From assembly GCA_037447655.1 (NCBI GenBank), contig JBBHKE010001372.1, positions 62,001 to 126,000 on the forward strand: 64,000 nt of DNA. The letters are read 5' to 3'. This document shows positions 10,547 to 22,801 of this stretch, in pieces. The notes under the pieces were generated by a model. It saw only the letters and a list, made by a program, of their open reading frames with translations. It did no database searches and had not been told where the DNA came from. This DNA is from Zygnema cylindricum (lineage: Eukaryota; Streptophyta; Zygnematophyceae; Zygnematales; Zygnemataceae). Numbering within the stretch: the stretch's first letter is position 1; every line of letters begins with the position of its first letter. The position numbers and the translations under genes were made by a program.

Positions 10547-11482
10547 CTTTTAGGATTATATATTTTAGGGTTTTAAGGTACATTCTAGTATATTCCCAAA
10601 TATTTCAGTGCAGTTGCGCTACACTTTTCGTACAGTTACATAGAGTTGTCGTACATTTTCGTACATATTAGGGTAGTTAAAGGGGGAATTTTAGGGTTTA
10701 TAGGGTACATTGCCGTACATTCCTTTATATCTCAATACGGATGACAAAGATTTGCCGTACCATTAGGTTTTGTAGGGTACACTTTCCGTATTTCTTCGTA
10801 AATTTCTGTTAATTTTTCGTACATTCTAATTTTTTTTAAGGATTTTCTATGATTACGTTTTCCGTACGTTTTCTTACATGTTCGTACAGCGAAAACTAAA
10901 CGAATTTTACAAAAAGTATAAAAGTCATGAATACTACGTAAAAATCAGAAAAAAGTCCAAATCCGTATGAATAGGACAACTATTTAATGCACTACTTCGT
11001 TTCGCGTCACTTTTGTTTTTTGTACAAGTGTTTTCGTTGTTGTTTTCGTTTCGTGTGAAGGTATTATATCGTGCGAACACATGACACGTGTTGAAGTTCA
11101 CTTTTGTAGTTTTGCATTTCGAAAGAAAAAAATGTGTGCGCTTTTCTTTGTGGAAGTTTCTCCTTTCAGTGTGCATTTTTCGGAAAGGGACAGAGTTTGT
11201 CGTCATGCTAGTCTTGCTTGTCTTACTTTGCTATCTCCTAGTGCAGAGTAGCAAAGTATACAGGCAGCACTGTACAGCTGCAGAGTATCAAATATTGGAG
11301 TAAAGATTATTTAAGAGGAAGAAGAGGGAGAAGAGAGATGTTGTGAAAATGCTTCGCGACGAACAATTATAAATTATTTTGGACGATTATACCTCTTATC
11401 TTTTATAAGCTTCCGCTGTGAATGTTTTTTTGCATTTTGATGTATTTATTTTGAGTGAATGTTTTATTTTAAGATCCAACAA

Positions 11483-11495
11483 TTGGTAGCAGAGC
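11483..11495 (+). other. Primer-binding site of element A
   Basis: TTGGTAGCAGAGC follows the 5' LTR end (CCAACA) by one base. It differs by one base from the usual copia initiator tRNA-Met site TTGGTATCAGAGC. Confidence 0.75.
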
Positions 11496-11769
11496 AAGTG
11501 CTTCAGAAATAGAGAACACATGGGGAAGGAAAAAGAAAAGAAATAATCCTCCACACATGCCGTCTACCGAGAGACACAAAGAGATCAGTTTTGCGGGTTC
11601 TCAATTAGAGGAGAATCGGAAAATGGAAGATAATGAAAATGTTGCACACACTGCGATATATAGATTTTCATTTCAATCCCAACCATCACTTTCCGGCTGC
11701 CAATCCTTTCAAAGAAGATAGTGAGGTGAGAAGATAGAGGATTAGGAAGGGAAAAACAAAGTTAGAAGA

Positions 11770-12770
11770 AGATTCAGATTTTGACGAAGAATTGGGAAAC
11801 GAAGAAAATTATAATATGTCGGGGAAATCCATGGCCTTTAATGGCTCGAATTATGTCGTGTGGAAGAAATTTATCCAAAGCCAGCTTATTCTCAAAAGGC
11901 TTTGGAGGATTGTCAATAGAGAGGAGCGAATGCCGATTGAGAGCAAGGCATGTGCTCAATGGAGGTTGAAGGATGTTGCGGCAACAACCAGTTTGATGAA
12001 AAATTGTACTTCCTCTGTTCTTGACCATTTCCTTGCTCACGGCACGGCCCATGAATATTGCCAAGCAATTTAGGACCAATATGAGAAGGGTATTGAGAAC
12101 AACGGTCAATATCTATATACGAACTTTATGAATTTTAAAATCAAACCAAATGAATTGATGGATGATGACTTGAAGCGCTCTAGTATTATACTTGAACAAT
12201 TAATCAACATTGGTCGAGTTATCTTGGATGCGGGTAAAAATTAAGCGTTTTGCTTAACGCTTTATCGGACAACCTTTCGCATCTTAAAGCTAGTTTACGA
12301 GCGAATGCGGATAACACTTTCGAATTCACCGTCAGTTATATCAAAATGTCGGAGGGAACACCAACGACTTCTTCAAGTGAAGGGGGAGGAGATCTTAATT
12401 CTTCTACTTCCGAAACCCTGGATCTCAATTTTTTCAGTGGTAGAGGGGGTGGTAGATGAGGTGGCCCGAGAGGTAGTGGTGACAACCGAGGCAACAAGAA
12501 TGAGCAAGGTCGTCCACCAAAGGTCCCTTCGGATCTTTCCAATTTGATATGCTAGCGATGTAACCAGTTGGACATTTTTCTTCCTCTTGTCCACAAAGAA
12601 AAACAATGTTATTTTTTTGGAAAGTATAGGCATATAAGCCCTCAATGCTATATGAAGAATGGTGATTCCAAAGGTGGAAGAGGAGGTAGAGGAGGTGATA
12701 GAGGCAGCCGAGGTGGCAGCCAAGGAGAAGGCCTAGGTGGTGACCCTGCTTACGGTAATGCTAATTAATT
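11770..12770 (+). pseudogene. gag of element A (broken)
   Basis: Gag nucleocapsid-precursor remnant. The N-terminal part carries MAFNGSNYVVWKKFIQ and LILKRLWRIVNREER (open from 11792 to 12073). Then come LMDDDLKRSSIILEQLINIG near 12155-12215 and LSHLKASLRANADNTFEF near 12265-12325. A Gly/Arg-rich linker precedes two CCHC zinc knuckles. In the second (near 12605-12650), CYFFGKYRHISPQC, the second cysteine has become phenylalanine. A stop at 12070 and several frame changes make it non-functional. Confidence 0.75.
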
Positions 12771-12799
12771 TGACTATGGTAATGATAGTGGTGATAAGT

Positions 12800-14240
12800 T
12801 TCCGGTTCTTAACCTTACCTTTGATTCGGTGAATAGTGGAGTTAATCTGGAGAAAGAGTGGATTATTGATACGGGGGCATCCCATCATGTTTGCGCGGAT
12901 GCCACCTTGTTTGATCACATGAGGGAACTCACAATTCCAAATTTTATAACAGTAGCGAGCAACCATGTCATTTTGGTTGACACGGTTTGACTTGATCTCC
13001 TTTCATGGGATGATCATGGGAAGGAGAAATCGACAGAGTATCCTCTTCAAAACACTCATTATATTCTAAATGGTTTGGTCAATTTGTTAAGTGTTCCACA
13101 AATCCAACGGATTGGTGAAAGCTTGCTTGCGAGGGGTGACCAATCTTTTGAGATTTGGAATGAGAATGTGAGTGTAATTGGAGAAGGGGTTGTAATGGAT
13201 GCGAATCACAGTTGGCTCTTATGGAGGCGGCCACAATTTGAAGTTCCCGCTGAAGAAATTTCACACCAAATTTCGGAGTTGAAAGGTGATTTACCCTATG
13301 GCATCACCGGATATGTGATGCATCCGAGGTAAGTTTGAAGTAGATGATTCGACATTCTTCGGTGAGGGGTTTGGAACTTGCATCCAGTGAGAAAATGAAA
13401 GGTTGTGGAGGAAGTAGCCAAAGCCATCAAATCTGGAAATCCTGTACGAATAAATACATCAAACATCAAGCTCAAAATTCTTTGGAGCTTGTACACATTG
13501 ATCCATATAGACATATTAAACCCGGGACAATTGGAGGTAATAAGTATATTTTGGTGATTGTTGATGATTTCTCTCAGAAATCATGAGTTTATTTATTGAT
13601 ATCGGATGCTTTTGAAACTTTTAGAAAATGACATGTTATGGCCGAAAGGCAAAGTGATAAAAAGCTTAAGTCCATTCGATCCAATAATGAAGGGGATTTT
13701 GTTATTTTTAGGGGTATTGTAAAGAGTGGGGGATAAGACATCAACTCACGACGCCTTACTCTCCGTAGTCAAATGAAGTAGCCGAGAAGAAGAATCGTAC
13801 CTTACAAAAAATGGTTCGAGCGATGATTCATAGCTCTGTACACAAGGTATTTTGAGGGGAAATGCGATTCTTAAGGCAAATTACATTTGTAACCGAAGAC
13901 TCACTTCGGTTTCCGAAAATATAACACCGGAGGAGATGTGGAGTGGGAGAAAGCCCACTATTCATCCTTTGAGAATTTGGGAATGTGATGCTATGATTTA
14001 TGTGGAATTAATCAAGAGAAAGGGGGAATTTGCACCAGGGAGTTGGCCGAGAATTCTAATTGGTTACAGTGAAAAGGGGAATTTGTACCGAGTATATAAT
14101 CCGGCTTGTCACCCCGTAGACTAATCTCGGAATGTGGATTTTCATGAGGATCTCAAATCCGCCATGAATTCCGTAGGGAAATTTAAGGAAAACTTGGATT
14201 TCTATGAAGAGAGTGAAATTGGGAGTTTTGCGTACATTGG
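12800..14240 (+). pseudogene. Protease and integrase region of element A (broken)
   Basis: The aspartic protease motif WIIDTGASHHVC is intact at 12859-12894. The integrase region begins near 13440 with LELVHIDPYRHIKP and the catalytic block YILVIVDDFSQKS near 13540-13580, followed at once by a stop. Further right are KANYICNRRLTSVSENITPE near 13870-13930 and WPRILIGYSEKGNLYRVYN near 14045-14100, typical of the integrase C-terminal part. The frame changes at least four times. Confidence 0.75.
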
Positions 14241-14599
14241 GGATTCAAAATATAATAAAGAGCTCAATGTGAAATCTCAAAAAAAATAATTGAAAAATTG
14301 GTTGACATTGAATTTGAAAGAAAGTATCGGATCTTCAGATTCCCGAGTGCATTTGGACATTCCGAAATGTGAAAACTCTAAATTGAGTTCTTAAGAAACT
14401 AAGAAAGAAATTGAAATTGAATTTGAGGAAGAGAAAGAGAAAGAGGAGAAGGAAGAGCAAGTTTTTAGAAAAAAACTCCATGAGTACAAAAGGGAAGAAA
14501 CCGGAGGAACTCTCTTGTGATCAAAAAAGAAAATATGCATCAAATTCGCATTATTTCCTTTTGGATGCCAAGGAGACAGAGTTTCATTTATAACAATCA

Positions 14600-15975
14600 C
14601 TTACGGAAAATATGACCGGCGACCCTCAATCTTATGGCGAGGCAAGGAGGTCCGCCAATTTGGAAAGTAAGTGGAAACCGACGTTGGAGAAAGAATTTAA
14701 ATCGGTGGTTGATAATTACACTTTTGAGGAGGTGAAATTACCGGAGGAGAAAAAGGCGATTGATGCAAAGTAGGTCTTTAAGACCAAGACTAGAGCTTAA
14801 GATGAAATAATCAAGTACAAGGCGCGGCTTGTTTGTAAGGGGTTCCAACAATGTGAGGGAATAGATTTTAAGGTGACTTATGCTCCCGTGGTGAAGTTCG
14901 ACTCACTACATATTATTATTGCCTTTGCAACAATGGGGAAGAAGCACGTCCACGTCATAACAGAAAGAGTTGACCAAGTCATCTTTTCTGTTTGTGCAGA
15001 TGACTTCTTGATCGCATGCGACGAGTTGGAGCGCATTAATTAGTTGAAACATTACCTTGGATTGCATTTCAAAGTAACAACTCTTGGAGAGGTACGCTAC
15101 ATTTTGGGGATTGATATGATATGCGACAAAGAGGGAAACATTAAATTGAGTCAAGCTCAATATTGTAAAGAGTTTTTGGAGAGATTTGGTATGACTTACG
15201 CGAAGCCGCTCTTTACGCAGTTGAATACAAATCTACACATTGGTAAGTTTGAGGAAGAAAATTTTGTCGACGTACATATCGAGAGGCGGTTAGCTCTCTT
15301 ATGTACCTTAGCGTTGGTACTCGTCCACATATTTTAGCAGCCGTTTTTGTTGTAGGCATTTATAGTCGCGAGCCAAAAAATACGCATTGGGAGGCCGTAT
15401 GACGAATATTTTGATAATTCGTTGGAACAATTAATCTTTAACTAACGTTCACATCTGACAAATATTATTTGGAGTGTGTTGGATATTTTGACGCGGATTG
15501 GGGTGGCGATTTTGATTAAGGTAAATCTACGTCAGGGTACTCATTTATTTTTGGACGATCGGAGCCACGATTTCATGGAGTTCTAGGTTACAACCTACAG
15601 TTGCGTTGAGTTCAAATGAGTCAAAAAACATGGCCGCGTGTCACGCATCGAAGGTGTCAATTTGGATAAGATAAGTGTTACTTGAGTTGAGCGTTTCTAT
15701 TGGTTTTACGACGATTTTTACTGACAACGTGAGTTTGATGGCATTGGCGACAAATCTAGTATTTCAGAAGAGGACGAAATATATCCATATTCAATGGCAT
15801 TATGTCAAAGATTTAGTAACGGCGAACGAGATTTTAATTTCGTATGTACCAACTAAAGAGGAGGCTGTTGATTTGTTGAAGAAAGTTGCCACGCATGATG
15901 AATTTGAGAGGGGGCGAAAGAAACTTAGATTATTTTTAGGAGTTTGGCGATTCGAGTGTAATACTGATTTGGGGA
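14600..15975 (+). pseudogene. Reverse transcriptase (internally deleted) and RNase H of element A
   Basis: The RT N-terminal block YKARLVCKGFQQCEGIDF and TYAPVVKF are seen near 14815-14900. The next recognisable block is VCADDFLIA near 14990-15015, corresponding to the YVDD catalytic motif. About 100 residues normally lie between them, including MDVKTAFLNG and LYGLKQAPR, so roughly 300 bp of catalytic core are deleted. RNase H follows: DADWGGDFD near 15495, a GYSFIFG segment near 15535, and the tail KRTKYIHIQWHYVKDLV near 15770-15820 with VPTKEEAVDLLKK. Stops interrupt it. Confidence 0.75.
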
Positions 15976-16013
15976 TTGTTGGGATATTGAAAATTCACCA
16001 ATGTATCGCGAAG

Positions 16014-16677
16014 TGTTAGGATTTACAATTGTTGAATCTACTTTTACGTAATTATGGTTCGTATTTAGTGTGGATTTAGATTTGGTCGCGCGTTGGTTAA
16101 CTTACTTTGTTATGTTTTGTTTAGTTTGATTTAGAACTCCGTGCGTCACTTCGCGGATTTTGTTTCGTTTGATTTAGTATTTCGTGATTTAGTTTTACGT
16201 GTACACGATTAGATTAGATTAGATTTATTTTGTTTCGTTTAAGTTCTAGTACCTATATCGTGAAATTTCGTTTCGCCAAGTAAATCTAGTAGTTTCGTTT
16301 TGCGTAAGTTAAGTTTGTCGTACAGGACTTTGTCAGTTTTGTTTCTAGTAGTTTCATTTTGCGTTGTACCATATTTGCGTCTAAGTACATTGTGACGCTT
16401 CTAGAAATAGTGTTTTAGATTATTTCCGTGGCTAAGTTAAAAAGCCATCGTGTGAGTGTGGTAGAATTAATTTGAAAGAAAATTGAGTGAATGAATTAAG
16501 AGAAATATAATGTTTAAATATTGAGTTAATATGAGTTTATTGAGTATTCATTTTGCCTCTATCTTGGATTATGAGTTTACAATGTGTTGTAAAGTTTGAT
16601 TTAATTTCAATTTCGCTTCCGCATTTAGACATTTAAGTGATTGTGAGCGCATTCCGATTTGACTCTTATTCTTATCA
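16014..16677 (+). repeat. 5' LTR of element B
   Basis: This 664-bp LTR is homologous throughout to 22086-22801, with scattered substitutions and small indels. Shared landmarks are AACTCCGTGCGTCACTTCG, TCTAGTAGTTTCATTTTG, ATCTTGGATTATGAGTTT and GCGCATTCCGATT. No primer-binding site follows. Confidence 0.75.
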
Positions 16678-17284
16678 AAAGGGAGAGGGAGAGAAGCGAG
16701 AGAGTTTATTTTTAAGAATTAAAAATATCTCATTATCTTTCTCGTTCAAGAATTAAACAAAAGAATTATCTGTTAACGGGATTTTTTTGGGCGAGATGTA
16801 GTATTCACAAAAACAAAAAGTGTCCTTTCAATCTTGTAACACCGAATCGTATTGTAAGTTTCCGGCCCAGAACGGAAAGCTTTTTGAATTCTTTTGCTAC
16901 TTTTTACCTTCGACCTATTTTAAGCTTTTCGATTCGGTTTTGAATTTTTTTATTTTTCATGGGTCTCATTTTTAATTGTCCACTAAAGCTCATGATCCAT
17001 TCGGTCAATCAAGTCCTATTCCTCCTCCTCAATCAGAAATTCTTCTCCATCTCTATTTGTATTCTCTTCTTCTTCTCTCTCCACCTTCTCCGTATTTTTC
17101 TTTCTCCCCTCTACTCTCTCTATCTCCCTCTTTCTTCTCTCTGACTTTTGTCATCTGCATGACAAGCTAAAAGTAAATAAAAGTTCCATATTCGATCATA
17201 CAAAATCAGCAACAACAAAAAAAAACGATAAAACACAAAAACACCGCCACTTAATGCTTGTCTAAAAACCACATGAGCCCAGTA

Positions 17285-17720
17285 TTGAGGTTAAGATTAA
17301 GATTGAGATTGGGATTGAAATTGGGATTGAAATTGCGATTGAGTATTCAAGTGAAGATTGTGATTGAGATTGAGAACTAAGACGAGATATTGAGATTGAG
17401 ATTTTGAGTGGGATTGAGAACTGAGGGAAAAAAATGAGATTGAGATTGAGACAAAAAAATGAGATTGAGATTGAGACAACAAAATGAGATTGAGATTAAA
17501 ATTAAGATTGAGATTGAGCATGAGAAGTGAGACGAGACATTAAGATTGATGTTGGATGATTGAGATTGATATTGAAATTGAGGATTGCAAACCGAGGATA
17601 AGAAACAGATTGAGATTGAGGATTTTGAGAATGATGATGATGATGACAGTAGGATTGATGATTGATGATTTTGAGATGGAAGGATGGAGATTTTGATTGA
17701 GATTCAGAGTTGACAGGTTC
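17285..17720. repeat. GAGATT-type degenerate array
   Basis: About 430 bases dominated by GAGATTGAGATT and variants (GGATTGAAATTG, GATGATGATG). Long open frames across it are artefacts of the repeat. Confidence 0.8.
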
Positions 17721-18235
17721 TAATTTAAATTGTGTAGTTTCAACGCGATGGAAAGAGTTCTCTGAAAAACCGTAAACCTTAAAAAAACCTGAAAAACCGT
17801 AAAAAACCCTCATAACCCTGAAAATTCCTTACAAACTCCCCAACAAACCCATAAACACTTTAAAAGTTCTTTACCATTAACAGGTTAAAAAACAATAATT
17901 GTATTAAATCGTAACAAGCTACAAAAGATAAAAATAACGTTATGCCATTCCATTGAAAGATATGACATGTAGTATTCCTTAATGGTGCTACTAGTGAAAA
18001 AATGATAAAAAACCCAACATGGTATGCGGAAGCGGTTAACTAAATCATTCCCTTACCACACGTAACTAGTTCTAAAGGAGAAAAAACTAATTATTTGTAA
18101 ACAACTAAAGAGTCTATGTTAACAATAGGACAACGTATTTAACCAAAACCTCTTTCTACCACTTTTGGCTTCGAACAACGAAAAAAGTCTTACACTTGGC
18201 CCACTAAATCGGAGCGGGCAAGAATTTACTCTGAA

Positions 18236-18362
<127 letters not shown>

Positions 18363-18699
18363 CAATGTTCACCCAATGTGGAAACGAAATCACTTTAAGC
18401 GGGGTTTTGGGTGACATCCCATGCCCTGAATCCATTATCTCTCCAATGTTCTTCGAAAGGTTCCGGATTGTAAATATAATCCGTAAAGAAAGAAGACATT
18501 GAAGTCAATTTTGGAGTTGGAGAATCAAAGAAACTATCAATGGCGAAAGAGAGTCTCACAATTCAGTTTGATCCAACGACTATGGATGAACTTACAAATT
18601 TCTAAAGGCGAAAAGAGAAGGTCAATCATTTGGTAAAACTCCTACAGTTGGTGGCAATTCAGACAACGAGAGTTCTAAGAAGAAAGTCAAAAATGGCAA

Positions 18700-19530
18700 A
18701 ATAGAAGTACCTTTTTATGATGATGATGATGAGCCAAGTTCAGATGAATAGTAAGAATATAAGGTGTTTTCTAAGACTATCATGCTTAATGGAAATAATT
18801 ATCCTGGATGGAAGAGATATATTCAGGGAACCTTTACTACAAAGAAATTGTGGAAAATACTTATAGGAGAAGACAAAAGACCATTACATGCAAAAGGAAT
18901 AAAAAAATGGGATGGTAAAAATATGACATCTGTGACTTCTTTACTTTAGAGTAGTAATAGTTTGGTTTATAGGAATATGTTAACTCATAATACAACTCAT
19001 GCTTGTTGGACTCCTGACACGTCTGACGTATATTCTCTACGTGGTCGTGGAGGTAGATGAAGGTTTAGATCAAGAGGGTGTAGAAACAATTTTTTGTATT
19101 CAGGATTTGGAAGAGGTTATAGCGATCAAGGTGATGTAAGTCATGTTGTTTGTTATAAGTGTAATAAGGAAGGACATATAGCTACTAACTGTCCAGATAG
19201 AGAAAAGCAATGCAATATTTGTTTGAAATGGGGACATAAAAGCAATGCAAAATTTGTTGGAAATGGGGACATGTTAGTGCTCAGTGTTTTCAATGAAATG
19301 GAGGAGGATCATTTTACTACTCCGAAAGAGGAAGAGGTCAAAGTGGACAACGAGGACAAGGTCGTGGAAGATTTGGACAATCACGTGGAGGAGGACATCA
19401 AACCCACTATTCAGATTTCAATGACGATCAAGGTGATAAGTCTCTAAACTTTTCTATGATGATGAAAGAAGATGGAAATGCTGCTGTCAATTCTGCAAAT
19501 TCCGCATGTGGGAGTCAAAGTTTTAGAGAT
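18700..19530 (+). pseudogene. gag of element B (broken)
   Basis: The Gag start is recognisable in MLNGNNYPGWKRYIQGTF and KKLWKILIGEDKRP (18785-18890), after an acidic stretch of Asp codons. The middle of Gag is missing between NTTHACW (about 18980) and a Gly/Arg-rich linker at 19040-19090. A perfect CCHC knuckle CYKCNKEGHIATNC follows at 19151-19192. A second knuckle starts as CNICLKWGHKS, but a 35-bp tandem duplication (19203-19237 repeated from 19238) shifts the frame in its middle. After the shift the Gly/Arg-rich tail continues in another frame (GGGSFYYSERGRGQ). Confidence 0.75.
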
Positions 19531-19920
19531 TGGAAAGTTGATTCAGGTGCAACTCATCATGTTTGTAGTGATCTTAATTTGTTTACAGATTTGAGAAAGC
19601 TTACAGTTCCTAAGAGTATTACGGTTGCTAGTAGATATGTTGTCTCGATATTACGGTTGCTACTGGATAGTTGATTCAGGTGCAACTCATCCTGTTTGTA
19701 GTGATCTTCATTTGCTTACCGATTTGAGAAAGCCTACAGTTCCTAAGACTATTACGGTTGCTAGTATATGTTGTCCTGATATTCCGGGTTCTACTGGACA
19801 TGTTGTCCCGATAGATACAGAAGGCACTGTCAGAGTAGATTTACCTGTTAAGAATGTGAATGGTCAAGTTGTTGTAAAAAAAATGAATTTGAACAATACT
19901 TTGTATTTTTCTGATTGAGT
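19531..19920 (+). pseudogene. Tandemly duplicated protease region of element B
   Basis: The retroviral-type aspartic protease active-site block occurs twice: WKVDSGATHHVCSDL from 19531 and WIVDSGATHPVCSDL from 19664, both followed by TDLRK and TVPK.ITVAS. The offset is 133 bp, not a multiple of three, so the second copy is out of frame with the first. The second copy continues into HVVPIDTEGTVRVDLPVKN, typical of the segment after the copia active site. Confidence 0.8.
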
Positions 19921-21440
19921 TGAAAACCTTGTCAGTGTTCCACAGATACAAAAGAATGATGGTAGAGTAACCTCCTTTGAAAATGGAAAAATAGTTTTCC
20001 AAGATAGAGAAGGAAATCAATTTGGAGAAGGTTATGTAACTGATAGTTTGCAAAGTAAGTTAAAATGGATTAGACCATAGAAAAATCAGAGTTCAATAAT
20101 TTCAGTCAATCCTGTAAGTTCTAAAAGAGGAGATTTTAGTTTATGGCATCATAGGCTTTGTCATACTTCGGAGTCTAACATAAAAAATATGATGAAAAGA
20201 ATATGATGAAAAGTGGAGCAGTAACAGGATTAGAGTGTGTTTCCGGAGAGAAAGTTCAAGGTTGTAATGGTTGTAGCAGAGGAAAACGGATTAGAAAGTC
20301 TCATCCTATCAAAGATGTGAAGTATAGAGCTAGTGCTCCCCTTGAGCTTGTTCATGTAGACTTATGTGGAGATGTCAAACCATTAATTCTAGGCGGACAT
20401 AAGTATATCTTTGTAATTGTGGATGATTACAGTCGAAAGAGTTGGGTATATTTGTTAAAACATAAGTCAAAAGCGTTGTATAAGCTTCAAGAATTTGTTG
20501 TAATGGTTAAGAGAGAAACGGATAAAAAGTTAAAAACAGTTAGATCAGAAAATAGAGGAGAACTTGTTGCTTTTAAAAGCTTTTGTCACAAAAGAGGGAT
20601 TAAGCAGTAATTTACACTACGCACTCATCTGAGTCTAATAGAATTGTTGAGAGAAAGAATATGACACTTCAAGAGATGGTTAGAGCTATGTTAGATAGCA
20701 CTAAATATAGTGTGAGGTTTTGGGGAGAGGTTGTTTTTACAGCGAATTTCATTTGTAACAGAAGACTAACTTCGATTTCTGGAGATAAGATGCCTCAAGA
20801 ATTGTGAAGTGGCAAGATTCCATTTGTTCGACATTTGAGGATTTAGGGATGCCGAGCCACTGTCTACATCGAAAAAAGATATGGAGCTGGAAAATTCACT
20901 CCTAAATCTTGGACGGGTTTTTTTGTTGGATATAGTCCAAATTCAAATCAAGACACGATTTTCAATCCAGTTACTCCAACAGTTGTCGAATCGTGGAATG
21001 TGGAGTTTCACGGAGATTTGGCGAAAGCTATGGAGTTCACAAAGGACAAGGAAGAAAGTTTGGATTTTGAGGAAGATATTACTTTGGAGGAGCTCAAAAT
21101 TGATGACGATAGTGATGAAGAGGAAGAAGAAGAAATTCCATTGAAAAAGAAGAAATCTATTAAAGTTGGAAAGAGATCAGAGTCTTCCCAATCAGATTCT
21201 GAAAGCCTAAAAAGTGAAAATGGAAGTCAAAGTTCTATTTTACTAAAAGATCCTTTAGTACACAAATAAGTGAATGTAGTTTTGCCATCAGTAAGTGAAA
21301 AAGGTGAGAGAGATGATGTTGTTGAAGAAGAAATTGTTGTTAGAAGAAGTAATCGAGCGAATAAAGGAAAGGCTCTTAAAAGATTAAGTCTTCATATGAA
21401 TGCTAAGGATAAGTCAGTTAACTTTATTTCAGATGCTAGG
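19921..21440 (+). pseudogene. Integrase region of element B (broken)
   Basis: The pre-integrase segment reads VSVPQIQKNDGRVTSFENGK near 19935-19990. LWHHRLCHTSESNIKNMMK near 20140-20195 holds the zinc-binding histidines, immediately followed by a 14-bp tandem repeat that breaks the frame. The zinc cysteines are in CNGCSRGKRIRKS. The core has LVHVDLCGDVKP and YIFVIVDDYSRKSWVYLLKH (20345-20465), open for 135 codons (20203-20610). The C-terminal part includes FWGEVVFTANFICNRRLTS near 20715-20775 and an acidic linker (DDDSDEEEEEE) near 21105. Stops occur at several points. Confidence 0.8.
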
Positions 21441-22085
21441 TTAAATGGGTTTCTTTTATAACATTGTCATTAAGTATTTTCAAGCACCTAAGAAGTGTCA
21501 TTGGGAGAGTGTTACAAGGACTTTAGATATTTGGTTGGAACCTTAAGCTATGGTTTAGTTCAAAAGGCGGATTCAGAGTTAGATTGTTTTGGATATTGCG
21601 ATTCTGATTGTGGCAGAGACTTCGACACAGGAAAGTGAACATCCGAATACGCTTTTCTATTATGTGGAGGTGCAATTTCTTGGAGTTTGAGACTTCAACC
21701 TTCGATAGCTTTTAGTTCGACGGAGGCCGAATATATGGCGGCTTGCCATGCTGCCAAAGCTTTAATTTGGTTAAGAGAAATGTTAAGTGAGTTTGGAATT
21801 ATTATTAAGTGTATAAATTTGTTTTCAAATAGTATATCTAATATTCCATTGGCTAAAAATCCAGCGTTTTATAAGAGGACGAAACACATTAGGATTCAAT
21901 GGCATTTTGTGAGAGATTTAGTAAAAGCTGGTGAGATTGAGTTTATTTTTGTGCCTACGGGTGAAGAAGCAACTGCCATGTAACAAAAGTTGCTATCTAT
22001 GATGTCTTTGTGAGAGGAATGCCTAAGTTAGGATTATTTTTAGTTTGGTTAAGATTTATTAAAGATTTAACATTGAGAGGTGGAT
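21440..22085 (+). pseudogene. RNase H of element B; reverse transcriptase absent
   Basis: After the integrase linker (ARLNGFLL) the next recognisable text is SLGECYKDFRYLVGTLSYGL near 21500-21560, which belongs to the junction after RT. The entire polymerase is therefore deleted. RNase H follows: DSDCGRDFDTGK near 21600-21640, AFLLCGGAISWSLRLQPS near 21650-21705, SSTEAEYMAACHAAKALIW near 21713-21770, and the tail KRTKHIRIQWHFVRDLVKA near 21870-21930. The last ~98 codons (21687-21983) are uninterrupted. Confidence 0.8.
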
Positions 22086-22801
22086 TGTTAGGATTTACAA
22101 TTTTTGAATCTAATTTTACGTAATGTTGGTTTGTAGTTAGTGTGGATTTAAATTTGGTTTCGTGTCGATTTGCCTACTTGGTTATGTTTTATTTAGTTTG
22201 ATTTAGAACTCCGTGCGTCACTTCGTGGATTTTGTTTTGTTTGATTTAGTATTTCGTGCGTGTATGTTTCTTGTGTACACGATTAGATTAAGTTTGATTT
22301 ATTTTGTTTCGTTTAAGTTCTAGTACCGTACGTCAAGAAGTTTCGTTTCGCGGGACGTACATCTAGTTGTTTCGTTTCGCGTAAGTTAAGTTTGTCCTAC
22401 AGGAGTTTCAATTCTAGTAGTTTCATTTTGGGTTGTACTATATTTGTGTCTAAGTACATTAAGACACTTTTAGAAATAGTGTTGTAGTTTGTTTCCGTGG
22501 CTCAGTTAAAAACCCATCGTGTGAGCTAGATTGAACTAATTAAGTGTGAATTAGAAAGAAAAATTAAGTAAGAGATAATTAGGAATCAATCAAGAGTCAA
22601 TTGAGGAAGTATGAATTAAGAAAAGTGTACTCTTTAAGGATTGAGTTATTATGAGTTTATTTTATTGAGTATTCAATTTACCTCTATCTTGGATTATGAG
22701 TTTTCAATGTGTTGTAATGTTTCATTTAATTTCAATTTCGCTTCTACATTGAGACATTTATGTAATTGTGAACGCATTCCGATTGACTCATATTTCTATC
22801 A
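22086..22801 (+). repeat. 3' LTR of element B
   Basis: This 716-bp LTR starts TGTTAGGATTTACAA after the purine tract GAGAGGTGGAT, which serves as polypurine tract. It is homologous to 16014-16677. Confidence 0.8.

Larger units (their letters stand above)
9566..10984. mobile_element. Outer TIR element inserted in the LTR of A
   Basis: The left end is CATAGTTGTCCCGTGC and the right end is the complement of ATAGTTGTCCTATTC. Without the inner copy it is about 715 bp, close to the 696 bp of the sister element nested in it. The right flank TAATGCAC and left flank TAATAC can be read as an 8-bp target duplication that lost two bases. The interior is dominated by the palindromic word GTAC (GTACATTTTCGTACA and variants). 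No protein is encoded. Confidence 0.75.
9424..11481 (+). repeat. 5' LTR of element A, split by a TIR element
   Basis: LTR sequence occupies 9424-9565 and 10985-11481. Its parts align in order with the LTR at 57370-58072 (reverse strand) and with 22807-23406 (for example TGTGTCGCGTCATC, then CGTTTCGCGTCACTT, then TTTGTCGTCATGCTAG). The 1.4-kb interruption is absent from the other LTR copies. Confidence 0.85.
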
